The translations under genes and the position numbers were made by a program. Positions 7,295-16,349 of a stretch of 38,173 bases of DNA are shown here, piece after piece (positions within the stretch are counted from its first letter, which is position 1; every line of letters starts with the position of its first letter). The DNA lies in assembly GCA_964532995.1 (NCBI GenBank), contig CAZHJN010000018.1, positions 1-38,173 on the forward strand, written 5' to 3'. The stretch is from DTJG01 sp964532995 (lineage in GTDB: Bacteria; Ratteibacteria; UBA8468; B48-G9; DTJG01). The notes below the pieces were generated by a model. That model ran no database searches and had not been told where the DNA came from. It saw only the letters and a program-made list of their open reading frames with translations.

Positions 7295-8491
7295 TCACTC
7301 TTTTTCCATGTTAATTTTCACGTACTCCTCTGTAAGATTGCATCCCCATGCGATTGCATCTTCTTTTCCACCATTAAGACTGACAGTGATGAGTATCTGT
7401 TTTTTGGATAATTCTTCCCGCAAAATCGTTTCATCAATCTCGCAGGGTACACAGTCAAAAACAGGATATTTGCCTATGCAAATCTTCATCTTTTCAGGGT
7501 TGAATCTGCTGCAGGCAGAACCAGCAGCAGCAGCAATTCTTCCCCAGTTTGGCCAGGCGCCTGTGACTGCGGCTTTAACAAGATTTGAACCTGCAATTTT
7601 TTTTGCGACTCTTCTTGCGTCCTTTTTTGACCATGCTTTCTCAACCCTAACCTCAATGAATTTATCAGAACCCTCTCCATTTTCAGCAATTTTCTTTGCT
7701 AAAAATACGCATGCATCTGACAGGGCATCACAAAATATTTTGTAACTCTCTGTGCCTTCGTGAATCGTTTCATTTCCTGCAAGTCCGTTTGCCATACAGA
7801 CAACAAAGTCATTCGTGCTCTGGTCATTATCAACAGTAATCATATTGAAACTGTTATCCACCGCATTTGAAAGCGCCTTTTTGAGCGCAGATTTTGAAAT
7901 AACAGCGTCTGTTGTGATGAAAGCAAGCATTGTTGCCATGTTAGGACATATCATACCAGCACCCTTCGCCATACCGCCGATCCTTACATAACAGTCTTTT
8001 TTCCTTCCTGTAATCTTTGTTTCAATTTCTATTTGCTTTGAAAATCTGTCAGTTGTCATAATCGCCTCAGCGGCATCTGTGCCACCTGTTTCTGAAGCCA
8101 TGGAAACCAGTTTTTCAAGGCTGCCGGTAATTTTTTCCGCAGGTACAGGCTTACCTATAACACCTGTTGAGGCAAAAAGCACATTAGCCGTGCTGACGCC
8201 AACAATTTCAGCAAATTTTTTCATGATTTCGCATGTAGTTTCCCATCCATTGCTTCCACTCAGAACATTTGCATTACCGCTGTTAATGAGGATTGCTTTG
8301 ATTGGATTTTTTATATTTTTCAAAGACCAGATAAGAGAATATGATTTCACTTTATTTGTTGTTGAACAGGCGGCTACATCACAGTTTCTTTCAGAGATGA
8401 TAACAGCAAGGTCTTTTCTGGCTTTTTTTATTCCGCAGTTGATACCTGCGCTTATGAAGCCCTGAGGAAAACAAACACCGCTTTTGGACAT
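7295..8491 (-). CDS. argJ: Glutamate N-acetyltransferase / ornithine acetyltransferase
   Basis: ArgJ transfers acetyl from N-acetylornithine to glutamate, recycling the acetyl group in arginine synthesis; many members also use acetyl-CoA. The 398-residue precursor carries STGVIG (108-113), KGAGMI (176-181) and the self-cleavage site ATML, where T187 becomes the N-terminal nucleophile of the beta chain. This fits the usual split into two chains of about 21 kDa each. The ATG has a strong AGGGGGAG ribosome site. No other arg gene is close, so it is a single arginine gene inside a mixed operon between ispD and dnaJ. Mono- or bifunctional status cannot be told from sequence. Confidence 0.95.
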   Translation of the reverse strand: MSKSGVCFPQGFISAGINCGIKKARKDLAVIISERNCDVAACSTTNKVKSYSLIWSLKNIKNPIKAILINSGNANVLSGSNGWETTCEIMKKFAEIVGVSTANVLFASTGVIGKPVPAEKITGSLEKLVSMASETGGTDAAEAIMTTDRFSKQIEIETKITGRKKDCYVRIGGMAKGAGMICPNMATMLAFITTDAVISKSALKKALSNAVDNSFNMITVDNDQSTNDFVVCMANGLAGNETIHEGTESYKIFCDALSDACVFLAKKIAENGEGSDKFIEVRVEKAWSKKDARRVAKKIAGSNLVKAAVTGAWPNWGRIAAAAGSACSRFNPEKMKICIGKYPVFDCVPCEIDETILREELSKKQILITVSLNGGKEDAIAWGCNLTEEYVKINMEKE

Positions 8492-8515
8492 ATTAATCTC
8501 CCCCTGTAAAAATCT

Positions 8516-9196
8516 TCAATGGTCTTCTGCCAGCAGGGCAAGTGCAATTTTCAAATCCTGTCGGTTTGTAATCTTAATATTTGTTGACTCACCCCTTATT
8601 GTGTGAACCGGAAAACCGTATTTTTCACACATACTCGATTCATCAGGAAATTTATTCAATTCTTTTCTGTATTTTTTAAAGATTTTTTCAAGAATATCTC
8701 TTCTGAAACCCTGAGGGGTCTGAGCAATTTCCACATCCTTTTCATATATCGTTCCGGCAAGTTTTCTGTTTCTCACAATCTTTACAGACCCATTGACCGG
8801 ATATACCGGAATACAGGCGCCATATTTCAAAGCAGCCTCTTCCACCCTTTTAATCAGATTGCAGGTTAAAAATGGCCTTGCGCCATCGTGAATGAGAATC
8901 ACCTCGCAATTATTCGAACATTTTTTCAGTCCATTTAAAACAGATTCTTCTCTGAATTCGCCTCCGGCAACAAAAGATTTTATCTTTGGAAAATGTTTCT
9001 TCCAGTTCAAAACATATTTATTTTTTAAAAATCGCCTTTGAACAACCAGGACTATTTCGTCTATTGCTTCACACTTTGAAAATGTTTCAAGACTGTATTG
9101 AAGCAATGGTTTATCCTTTAATAGAAAAAAAGTTTTTGGCATTCTGCTTTTGAAGCGCGTGCCTCTGCCTGCGGCGACAATAATACATCCAGTCAT
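8516..9196 (-). CDS. ispD: 2-C-methyl-D-erythritol 4-phosphate cytidylyltransferase
   Basis: IspD makes CDP-methylerythritol in the non-mevalonate isoprenoid pathway. The 226-residue protein starts with the nucleotide-binding AAGRGTRF (8-15) and K21, then has GGEFREESVLNGL (77-89), HDGARPF (102-108) and TPQGFR. These are the CTP and substrate-contact motifs of the family. There is no fused IspF domain. The start overlaps the PIN-TRAM gene by four bases (9193-9196). The radA-yacL-ispD order copies that of Firmicutes, although ispF does not follow; argJ takes its place. Confidence 0.94.
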   Translation of the reverse strand: MTGCIIVAAGRGTRFKSRMPKTFFLLKDKPLLQYSLETFSKCEAIDEIVLVVQRRFLKNKYVLNWKKHFPKIKSFVAGGEFREESVLNGLKKCSNNCEVILIHDGARPFLTCNLIKRVEEAALKYGACIPVYPVNGSVKIVRNRKLAGTIYEKDVEIAQTPQGFRRDILEKIFKKYRKELNKFPDESSMCEKYGFPVHTIRGESTNIKITNRQDLKIALALLAEDH

Positions 9197-10164
9197 TTCA
9201 GCTTGGCAAAAATTATGCGGCCACTCACTGTCTGGATGGTACTATCTATAACAGTTTCCACTGTCTTTCCAATATGTTTTGCGCCATTTTCTATAACAAC
9301 CATTGTACCATCTTCAAGGTAGCCAACTCCCTGACCGTGTTCTTTACCTTCTCTCACAACCTTAAGCTGGAGTGTTTCGCCAGCCATCAATTTGGCTCTC
9401 ATCAATGTCGCAAGATTGTGAAGATTCAACACCTTAACATTTTTAACCTCTGCAACCTTTGTAAGGTTAAAATCATTTGTCAGAATCCTTGCTCCGATTG
9501 AAGATGCCAGCTTTACAAGCTTTGCATCAACCCCTTCTATGTCAGGATAATCAACATCATAAACCTTGACATCAAAATTGCTGTCATTTTTCAATTTATT
9601 CAGGGTATCAAGTCCGCGTCTGCCTCGCTGTCTCTTCATTTCACTGGCTGAATCGGCAAGTTCCTGAAGTTCCTTAATTATAAACGTCGGTATAATAATT
9701 GTTCCCTCTATGAATCCACTCATCACAAGTTCATGCACTCTGCCATCTATAGCCACACTGCTATCAATGACAATAGCTCTCATGGCTTCAGCCTTGAACT
9801 GATGCAGATACGGAAAAAGAAAACCAAGCTCTCCAACACCTCTGATGCCTATCATAATTCCCAGATAGCTGAAAATGAAATACAAAACAAATCTGACACC
9901 GTCTTCCTGTCTGGGAGATGCAAACGGAACAAGAAGTACAAAATTAGCAATCAGTATTGCTGTAATTAAACCAACTATCAGACCAAAAACACCCATGATA
10001 AACTTCTTGAAAGGAATCTTCTGCATTAAAAGTTCAATTCCGACAACAATTAAACTGCCCACGAGCCCCGCAATAACACCATTCAGTTTGTTTTCCATCC
10101 AGAAAACTGAACCAGCAAAAGCGCTTATAAGAACAAAGGTTGCCCTTATGAAATAAAGACCCAT
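9193..10164 (-). CDS. YacL-like membrane PIN-TRAM domain protein
   Basis: The 323-residue protein has four predicted membrane helices in residues 1-110 (starting FIRATFVLISAFAGSVFW). A PIN nuclease-fold domain follows at about 128-245, with acidic residues in VIDSSVAIDGRV, the ELAD stretch and LTNDFNL. A TRAM RNA-binding domain occupies 260-320. This is the architecture of Bacillus YacL. PIN domains are metal-dependent RNases, and TRAM domains occur in RNA-modifying enzymes, so a membrane-bound RNase is a reasonable inference; the substrate is unknown. It follows radA after a 55-base gap that contains its own likely promoter, and is coupled to ispD by a four-base overlap. Confidence 0.9.
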   Translation of the reverse strand: MGLYFIRATFVLISAFAGSVFWMENKLNGVIAGLVGSLIVVGIELLMQKIPFKKFIMGVFGLIVGLITAILIANFVLLVPFASPRQEDGVRFVLYFIFSYLGIMIGIRGVGELGFLFPYLHQFKAEAMRAIVIDSSVAIDGRVHELVMSGFIEGTIIIPTFIIKELQELADSASEMKRQRGRRGLDTLNKLKNDSNFDVKVYDVDYPDIEGVDAKLVKLASSIGARILTNDFNLTKVAEVKNVKVLNLHNLATLMRAKLMAGETLQLKVVREGKEHGQGVGYLEDGTMVVIENGAKHIGKTVETVIDSTIQTVSGRIIFAKLK

Positions 10165-10193
10165 TAAAACCTCCTGTTTCTATTTTTTTTGAT

Positions 10194-10223
10194 ATTATAC
10201 ATCAACAGGTATTATGCATTCAA
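10194..10223 (-). promoter_or_regulatory. Internal sigma-70-type promoter before the PIN-TRAM gene
   Basis: On the minus strand TTGAAT (10223-10218) and TATAAT (10199-10194) are separated by 18 bases. Transcription should start near 10187, about 23 bases before the ATG at 10164, which also has an AGGAGG ribosome site. The -35 hexamer lies over the end of radA. This would let yacL-ispD-argJ-dnaJ-uvrB be expressed apart from the ribosomal and mla genes. Confidence 0.6.
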
Positions 10224-11575
10224 CCCTTTTCAAATGCCAGACCCACCGCATCACCAAGCCACTTCACTTCAAGTATCTTCATTCCTGGAATTGAAATATT
10301 TCCTGATCCATGTGGGACAAATGCGTATCTGAATCCAAGCCTTGAAGATTCCCTGAGGCGGGATGAAAGATATTGAACCGGCCTTATTTCTCCGGTTAGA
10401 GCGAGTTCTCCGATAAAAACCGCCTGTGATAACGGCGGCACATCTTTGTATGAAGAAATAGAGGCGATCGCAACAGCAAGATCCACTGCGGGCTCGGTGA
10501 TCTTCAATCCACCCGAAACATTAAAGTATACATCTCTGGAACCAAGATTCATCCGAAGTTTTTTCTCACAAACAGCAAGAACAAGATTCACCCTATTGTA
10601 ATCCAATCCTGAAAATGTCCTTCTTGGAACCCCAAGATAACTCGGGGTTATTAAACTCTGTATTTCAAGAAGTATTGTTCTTTTCCCTTCCTGAGATGGA
10701 AAAATGACAAGACCTGGCTGACTGGTGGTATCGTTGGTGAGGAAAATCCTGCTTGAATCCGGAACTTCAATCAAACCATTTTCATCCATTCTGAATACGC
10801 CTATTTCTTCTGTTGATCCGAATCTGTTTTTGATTCCTCTCAAAACCCTGAGGTTTGATAGCCTGTCACCCTCAAAATAAAGAACAACATCAACAAGATG
10901 CTCAAGCATTTTTGGCCCGGCGATGCTGCCTTCTTTTGTGATATGGCCTATCAGAAAAACAGGACTTTCAAACTTTTTTGCGCGTTCTATGAAAAACTGC
11001 GCCGCCTTTCTGACCTGAAATATTGAGCCATAGGGATAATCAAAGTTTGAATCATAAATCATCTGAATGGAATCAACAATAATAACATCCGGTTTAACTG
11101 ATTCAAAAGCATCTTCTGTTGCGCTTATTTCATTTTCCGGAAGGAAAAAAAGATTTTCTGTGTTTCCCACACCCAGTCTTTCTGATCTCATCCGCAGTTG
11201 CCCCAGTGATTCTTCACCTGATATATAGAGAATTTTTTTTCCTCTGCGGGCAAGTTTTGAAGCCACCAGAAGCACGAGCGTTGACTTACCTATGCCCGGC
11301 TCACCTGCCAGCAGAATGACACTGCCGGGTACCAATCCTCCACCTGTAACGCGGTCAAGTTCTCCGATATCCGTTGATATTCTTATATTTTTATCGGCTT
11401 TGATATCCTTCAAAAGAACCGGCCTGGCAACCTCAGATGCAGAAAAACCCTGATGCCTGCTCTTTTTTTCTTCGTGAAAAGAATTCCATACTCCGCAGGC
11501 GGGACATTTACCGAGCCATTTTGTTGAAGTATATCCACATTCCTCACAGGAAAAAATTTTCTTATCTTTTGTCAC
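10220..11575 (-). CDS. radA: DNA repair protein RadA (Sms)
   Basis: RadA is a RecA-like, DnaB-related ATPase that helps branch migration and processing of recombination intermediates. The 451-residue protein has an N-terminal zinc finger (C10, C13, C24, C27), Walker A GEPGIGKST (91-99), the RadA signature KNRFG (249-253), and a C-terminal Lon-like domain ending about residue 445. All diagnostic parts are present. It begins with GTG; the preceding mlaD stop shares one base (TAGTG), so translation is coupled. In Firmicutes disA lies between radA and yacL; it is absent here. Confidence 0.95.
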   Translation of the reverse strand: MTKDKKIFSCEECGYTSTKWLGKCPACGVWNSFHEEKKSRHQGFSASEVARPVLLKDIKADKNIRISTDIGELDRVTGGGLVPGSVILLAGEPGIGKSTLVLLVASKLARRGKKILYISGEESLGQLRMRSERLGVGNTENLFFLPENEISATEDAFESVKPDVIIVDSIQMIYDSNFDYPYGSIFQVRKAAQFFIERAKKFESPVFLIGHITKEGSIAGPKMLEHLVDVVLYFEGDRLSNLRVLRGIKNRFGSTEEIGVFRMDENGLIEVPDSSRIFLTNDTTSQPGLVIFPSQEGKRTILLEIQSLITPSYLGVPRRTFSGLDYNRVNLVLAVCEKKLRMNLGSRDVYFNVSGGLKITEPAVDLAVAIASISSYKDVPPLSQAVFIGELALTGEIRPVQYLSSRLRESSRLGFRYAFVPHGSGNISIPGMKILEVKWLGDAVGLAFEKG

Positions 11576-12714
11576 TATTTTCCTCTAAATAAAATCTTCC
11601 ACGGATGCGCCTTCAAATCCTGAACCATATCAAAAATCTGGTTATAAAGGTCATCCTTTGCCACAAGTTTTCCTATTGTGCCTTTCCCAGAACGAATGTC
11701 AGAAATGACAGAATAAATCTGATCGCTGGCATATCCAAGCTTGATGAAAACAATATCAAGGTCTCTTGAAGTCTGCTTGAGACTGGCAATTGTATTTCTT
11801 ATTTCCCTGGCAATTTCTGTATCTGACACCAGATCTGCAAACAATCCCTGGGTTTCTATCTTTTCAAAAAAACCGTTAATTCGCTGGCCGGTTTTTACAA
11901 ATGTTTCGCCGACATTCCTGATTTCAGGCAGGGTTTTTTCGAGTTCCGATGTTGATTTTTCAAGACCTGATATAATGCGATCTATATTCTCACTATTTTT
12001 CTCGATGATATTGTTTATCGCACCTGCAGATGTATTAACATTCATAACGATTTGCTTTAAATCCGGTCTTATTTCTGCAATCGTTTCATTGATCTGTGTA
12101 GATGTTTTATTCAGGTTTGAAGCAAGAAGACTGAAATTATCAAATGTATTTGAAGCTTTTGACAGCGTTATGTTTGCGGATGTTACAACATTTTTCAGTT
12201 CGGATTTCAGATTTTCGTCTTCTGTGATTTTATTAAGAGACAACAGCAGGCTGTTCAGATTTTTAAGAATGTCTTCACCCGCACTCAAAAATCTTTCCAG
12301 GGGAAGAGGGTCTTCTCCTTTCACTGATTCACCAGGGCTTATCAGTGGAACGTCTCTCAAACCTGTGGATAGTATTTCCATATACTTTTCGCCAATAATT
12401 CCATAGTTTCTCACCATAAACCTGCTGTGTCGTCCGAGCCGGATTTCAGGTTTGATACGAATGGTAACGATGATACGCGGACGATCCTGTTCCATTGAAA
12501 GCTCTATGTTCTTAACCTCTCCAACACGATAACCACTCACCCTGACAGGAGCTCCTGGATCAAGCCCACCAATATAGTTGTACACAACCTTGATATCATA
12601 TCCTTTTCCGCGCAGGATTTTACCCTGTGAAAAAACAAATACAAAAAATATGATCAGCCCCAGAAAAATGAATAAACCAACCTTAAACTGAAGATTAAAA
12701 TCTTTTGTTTTCAT
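11575..12714 (-). CDS. mlaD: MCE-family lipid-binding protein (MlaD-like)
   Basis: The substrate-binding subunit of an Mla-type phospholipid transporter. One membrane helix lies at about 11-30 (VGLFIFLGLIIFFVFVFSQG). It is followed by one MCE domain at roughly 36-115 (DIKVVYNYIGGLDPGAPVRVSGYRVGEV...). A long C-terminal region rich in heptad-like Asn, Ser, Ile and Leu repeats follows (about 130-370), predicted as helical coiled coil. At 379 residues it is about twice the size of E. coli MlaD (183), more like the long-tailed MCE proteins that reach across the periplasm. It overlaps mlaF by 20 bases and is followed directly by radA. mlaA, mlaB and mlaC are not in the window. Confidence 0.88.
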   Translation of the reverse strand: MKTKDFNLQFKVGLFIFLGLIIFFVFVFSQGKILRGKGYDIKVVYNYIGGLDPGAPVRVSGYRVGEVKNIELSMEQDRPRIIVTIRIKPEIRLGRHSRFMVRNYGIIGEKYMEILSTGLRDVPLISPGESVKGEDPLPLERFLSAGEDILKNLNSLLLSLNKITEDENLKSELKNVVTSANITLSKASNTFDNFSLLASNLNKTSTQINETIAEIRPDLKQIVMNVNTSAGAINNIIEKNSENIDRIISGLEKSTSELEKTLPEIRNVGETFVKTGQRINGFFEKIETQGLFADLVSDTEIAREIRNTIASLKQTSRDLDIVFIKLGYASDQIYSVISDIRSGKGTIGKLVAKDDLYNQIFDMVQDLKAHPWKILFRGK

Positions 12715-13444
12715 AACCGGCTCCAGCGTTCATGAAATATTTTATAAACTCGTTTTCAGACTTCAATAGTTCCTCCCATTTTCCAGCAGCAAGAATCCTA
12801 CCCTCATTAATAACCGCTATTTTATCAGCAAAATTACGAGCTATTGAAAGGTCATGCGTCACAATCAGATCGGTTGTATTGAATTCTCTGTGGATGTTTT
12901 CTATAAGTTTCATAACACTGGTAGCTGTGATAACATCAAGCCCTGCTGTGGGTTCATCGTAAAAAAGAACCTGAGGTTTGATCATAAGAGCCCTTGCAAT
13001 TCCAACCCTTTTTTTCATACCACCACTCAACTCTTCCGGCATTTTATCAAGAACATCTGAAAGGCCAACCGCCAGAAGAGCCTGTTGCGCCTGATTGCGA
13101 ATTTCCTCCTCGGACAGGTCTGAATGCTCCAGCAGCGAAAAACCGACATTTTCCCAGACCCTCATTGAATCAAAAAGAGCTGCATTCTGAAAAACCATTC
13201 CTGTTTTCTTTCTCAAATCAAAAAGTTCCTCTGCGGTAATATTAAAAAGGTCATATCCGAGAACCTTCAATTTACCCGAAGATGGCTTAATTAAACCGAG
13301 TAAACTTTTAAGAAAAACTGTTTTTCCTGACCCTGATGGACCGAGTACAACAACGCTCTCTCTTTCGCCGACAGTAAGATTGATCCCTTTGAGAATTTCC
13401 CTGTCCTTCAAACTCACATTCAGATTTTCAATTTCTATAACCAT
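12695..13444 (-). CDS. mlaF: ABC transporter ATPase of the Mla system
   Basis: The ATPase that drives MlaE-dependent lipid transport across the inner membrane. Walker A GPSGSGKT, Q-loop MVFQNAALFDSMRVWENV, signature LSGGMKKRVGIARAL and Walker B VLFYDEPTAGLD are all present; the GGMKKR and FDSMTV-like motifs are typical of MlaF. I place the start at the ATG at 13444 (MVIEIENLNV), one base after the mlaE stop codon, giving 249 residues. A start at 13486 would add 14 residues and overlap mlaE by 41 bases, which is less likely. The gene overlaps mlaD by 20 bases. Confidence 0.93.
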   Translation of the reverse strand: MVIEIENLNVSLKDREILKGINLTVGERESVVVLGPSGSGKTVFLKSLLGLIKPSSGKLKVLGYDLFNITAEELFDLRKKTGMVFQNAALFDSMRVWENVGFSLLEHSDLSEEEIRNQAQQALLAVGLSDVLDKMPEELSGGMKKRVGIARALMIKPQVLFYDEPTAGLDVITATSVMKLIENIHREFNTTDLIVTHDLSIARNFADKIAVINEGRILAAGKWEELLKSENEFIKYFMNAGAGYENKRF

Positions 13445-13445
13445 T

Positions 13446-14225
13446 TCACAGGAAATAAAAAATTGCTGTAAGAACAAGATTGGCAAGAATCACAAGAAAA
13501 AAAGAATTCACAACCGCTCTTGTTGTGGCAATCCCAACTCCCTCAGCACCTCCTGAGGTTTTCAATCCTTCAAGACATGAGGTTCCAATGATAAGCACGC
13601 CAAAAACAAATGACTTCACAATGCCAACAAAAATGTCTCTGATCTTAATGAATTCAAAACTCTGATAGAGATAAACTCCGGAACCTATGTGAACAAGATA
13701 CACACCGATTATATAACCACCAATAATGCTGAGAAAATTCGCCATCAGGGTCAGAATCGGAACCATCACAATAGAGGCAATAAGCCTGGGTGTGACAAGA
13801 TATGATACTGGATCGACGCCAAAAACCTCAAGAGCATCAATCTGTTCTGTTATTCTCATGCTTCCTATTTCAGCAGTAACCGATGCACCAACTCTTCCGG
13901 CAACAATAAGAGCAACAATGATGGGTCCAAGTTCTCTGACCATTGACACGCTCACAATGCCACCAACAAAACTTTCTCCTCCAAATTTCTTAAGTATCAC
14001 AGCAGTCTCCATAACCATGACCATTCCGGTAAAAGCTCCGATTATGCCAACAAGAGGAAAAGAATCTATGCCAATTTTTACCATATGTTCAAGTAAAAGT
14101 TTTTTTCTTCTGAATCCGTCAGGAAATATGTGAATGAAAGACCTAAAGATAATAAGGAATATTTCTCCAAGGTACAGGATGGATTCAAGAATAAGCCATC
14201 CAAGAAAACTTATAACTCTTGTCAT
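13446..14225 (-). CDS. mlaE: MlaE-family lipid transporter permease
   Basis: The membrane permease of the Mla ABC system. The 259-residue protein has about five to six hydrophobic helices. It contains the conserved MlaE features VGIIGAFTGMVMVMETAVILKKFG, ELGPIIVALIVAGRVGASVTAEIG, MRITEQIDALEVFGVDPVSYLVTPR and GGAEGVGIATTRAVV. The length equals E. coli MlaE (260). Its start overlaps dnaB by four bases (14222-14225), so the lipid transporter is translationally tied to the replication/ribosomal operon. With mlaF and mlaD it forms the core E-F-D complex, which is good evidence for a diderm cell. Confidence 0.93.
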   Translation of the reverse strand: MTRVISFLGWLILESILYLGEIFLIIFRSFIHIFPDGFRRKKLLLEHMVKIGIDSFPLVGIIGAFTGMVMVMETAVILKKFGGESFVGGIVSVSMVRELGPIIVALIVAGRVGASVTAEIGSMRITEQIDALEVFGVDPVSYLVTPRLIASIVMVPILTLMANFLSIIGGYIIGVYLVHIGSGVYLYQSFEFIKIRDIFVGIVKSFVFGVLIIGTSCLEGLKTSGGAEGVGIATTRAVVNSFFLVILANLVLTAIFYFL

Positions 14226-15574
14226 GTTGGTTGAAATCTTGAAAAATTTTCAAACCTCAAACAGTTCTTCAGGAAGGTCAATTTAATACGGTCTGTCGGT
14301 CCATTTCTGTGTTTTGCTATAATGATGTCTGTCACTCCTTTCATTTCCTCCGATTCATCATACTGCTCATCCCTGTAAATAAAAATAACAAGGTCTGCAT
14401 CCTGTTCGATTGATCCACTTTCCCTCAAATCCGCCAGCATTGGTTCCTTTTTCTCCCTTCTTTCTATAAGCCTGTTCATCTGCGAAAGCGCAATCACAGG
14501 AATTGAAAGTTCTTTTGCCATCGCTTTCAGGGAAGCGGAAATTTCTGTAATTTCCTGCTGTCTGTTCTCATACCTTCCCCTTCCTCTCATCAGCTGAAGA
14601 TAATCAACCACAATAAGCTGAATATCCTCGCGGGATTTAAGCCTTCTTGCCCTTGCGCGAATCTCAAATATGGAAAGGGATGGTGTGTCATCTATGAAAA
14701 TTGGAGCCTGTTCGAGGATACCCGCAGCCTGAATCAATTTCCCCATCTCCCTATCAGAAAGAATTCCTTTTCTCATTAAGGTGGAATCAATGCGGGCTTC
14801 TGAACAGAGCATTCTCTGAACAAGCTGCTCCTTTGACATTTCAAGGCTGAAGATCAATACAGGCACTTTCTGAGTCACGGCAAGATTCTGGGCAATGTTG
14901 CAGGCAAAGGCTGTTTTACCCATTGAAGGCCTTGCCGCTATAACGATGAAATCTGACCCCTGAAAACCTGATGTAATGTTATCAAGGTCAATATAGCCAC
15001 TGGGTAAACCTGTAACATGTTCCTGCTTTGAGTGGATTTTCTCAAATAGGTCAAGATTTTCTTTAACAAGTCTGGATATCGGGTAAGCCTCTCTTGACAT
15101 CATATGGCTCGAAATATCAAACATCATGGATTCTGCATTGTCCAGCAGAACATCAACATCCTGCGGACATGAATACGCCTCTGCGGCTATCCTGGTGGAT
15201 ATATTTATCAATGAACGTAACACAAAATTGTCGCGCACAATTTTTATATAATCTTCTATGTGAGCCGCAGTCGGAACAAGATCAAAAAGAGAAGTGAGAT
15301 ATTCAATGCCACCAACAAGTTCAATCTTGTTTTTTTCTCGAAAATAATTTGTAAGGGTTATAAAGTTGCATTTAATGTTTTTGTCGAAGAGTTCCTGAAT
15401 GGCATTGAAAATCAACTGATGACGGTTATCATAGAAAAACTCTTTCCTCACAATCTCAAGACCTCTCATCAGGGCATCTTCTTCAAGAAGCATTGATGCA
15501 AGAAGCGCTTTCTCTGCCTCAATATTCTGAGGTGGAACCTGATCACTGACAGGTGTGCTTTTTCTGTTGGCCAT
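14222..15574 (-). CDS. dnaB: Replicative DNA helicase DnaB
   Basis: The hexameric helicase at the replication fork. Residues 12-115 form the N-terminal DnaG-interaction domain (PPQNIEAEKALLASML). The RecA-like motor has Walker A ARPSMGKT (214-221), the Walker B VVDYLQLM, and the closing MREIDLxxEKM-like region ADLRESGSIEQDADLVIFIYR. No intein interrupts the P-loop. I choose the ATG at 15574 (450 residues) because AGGGA lies just upstream; the in-frame TTG at 15589 has no ribosome site. It follows rplI, the classic rpsF-ssb-rpsR-rplI-dnaB order of many bacteria. Confidence 0.96.
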   Translation of the reverse strand: MANRKSTPVSDQVPPQNIEAEKALLASMLLEEDALMRGLEIVRKEFFYDNRHQLIFNAIQELFDKNIKCNFITLTNYFREKNKIELVGGIEYLTSLFDLVPTAAHIEDYIKIVRDNFVLRSLINISTRIAAEAYSCPQDVDVLLDNAESMMFDISSHMMSREAYPISRLVKENLDLFEKIHSKQEHVTGLPSGYIDLDNITSGFQGSDFIVIAARPSMGKTAFACNIAQNLAVTQKVPVLIFSLEMSKEQLVQRMLCSEARIDSTLMRKGILSDREMGKLIQAAGILEQAPIFIDDTPSLSIFEIRARARRLKSREDIQLIVVDYLQLMRGRGRYENRQQEITEISASLKAMAKELSIPVIALSQMNRLIERREKKEPMLADLRESGSIEQDADLVIFIYRDEQYDESEEMKGVTDIIIAKHRNGPTDRIKLTFLKNCLRFENFSRFQPT

Positions 15575-15648
15575 AACGTCCCTGGGCAATCAAACAGACA
15601 AACTGCCGATAGTCCAAAACCTGTTAAAAACTAAACAGTTTCCTGTTT

Positions 15649-16089
15649 CTAAACAACCCATACCTTCAATTCTGCTTTGATTTCTCCAATAAGATGTACA
15701 GGAACCTTATAAATACCAAGTTTTTTGATGGGTTCTTCCATCTTAATCTGATGTTTGTCTATTTGAATGTCATGCTGGCTTTGTAATGAGTCGGCTATAT
15801 GTTCTGCTGTAATAGCGCCAAATAATTTCTCTTCTTCGCCTGCATTGGCTTCAATGGTAACCGATATCTTATTCAATTTTTTCTGCAGGGCTTCTGCTTC
15901 TTTCAAAAGTTTTTCTTTCCTTATTTCTGCGTTTCGTTTAATTTCCTCAATCTTTCTCATGTTTTCCCTGCTTGCTTCAATGGCAAATCCCATTGGTATG
16001 AGATAATTTCTCGCATACCCGTCTTTAACATCATATGTTTCACCTTCGTGACCGAGATTCTTAACATCTTTTACGAGAATAATGTTCAT
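15649..16089 (-). CDS. rplI: 50S ribosomal protein L9
   Basis: L9 (146 residues) binds 23S rRNA domain V through its N-terminal domain. That domain is recognised here as MNIILVKDVKNLGHEGETYDVKDGYARNYLIPMGFA. A long connecting helix (about 42-75, rich in Lys and Glu) leads to the C-terminal domain with the EEKLFGAITAEHIAD motif. The length is typical. It lies 11 bases after rpsR, and 74 bases before the dnaB ATG. Confidence 0.97.
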   Translation of the reverse strand: MNIILVKDVKNLGHEGETYDVKDGYARNYLIPMGFAIEASRENMRKIEEIKRNAEIRKEKLLKEAEALQKKLNKISVTIEANAGEEEKLFGAITAEHIADSLQSQHDIQIDKHQIKMEEPIKKLGIYKVPVHLIGEIKAELKVWVV

Positions 16090-16100
16090 GCGTCTTCTCC

Positions 16101-16349
16101 TCAGGTCTGAATATATGGTAAAAGAGCCATGTATCTTGCTCGTTTTATCGCTCTTGTAAGAGACCTCTGATGTCTGGCACAGACTCCTGTGAGTTTTGAA
16201 GACAGAATTTTGCCTCTTCCACTCATATATCTTCTTATGCGACCGATATCCCTGTAATCAATCTCATGCATCTTTTCTTCGCAGAATTTACATCCCCTGG
16301 CCCGTCTCTTCCTGGTTTTTTTCTTTGAATCCTTCGTCTTCTGATCCAT
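16101..16349 (-). CDS. rpsR: 30S ribosomal protein S18
   Basis: S18 pairs with S6 on the platform of the small subunit. The 82-residue protein has the core CKFCEEKMHEIDYRDIGRIRRYM and LTGVCARHQRSLTRAIKRARYMALLPY. C20, C23 and a later Cys-x-x-His (C57, H60) form the zinc-binding (C+) type. The start is set by AAGGAG (16359-16364), nine bases before the ATG; no other start codon exists before the core. This places the first 62 bases of rpsR inside the 3' end of ssb in another frame, an unusually long overlap. Confidence 0.96.
   Translation of the reverse strand: MDQKTKDSKKKTRKRRARGCKFCEEKMHEIDYRDIGRIRRYMSGRGKILSSKLTGVCARHQRSLTRAIKRARYMALLPYIQT

Noticed and set aside
11741..12406. 221-residue open frame on the plus strand, antisense to mlaD
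   Set aside because: It is a shadow of mlaD: no ribosome site, Ser/Phe/Ile-rich low-complexity translation, and the opposite strand has a clear MCE-family protein.
13445..13486. Upstream mlaF start adding 14 residues
   Set aside because: It would overlap mlaE by 41 bases, and the extra residues do not resemble the family; the ATG at 13444 directly follows the mlaE stop.
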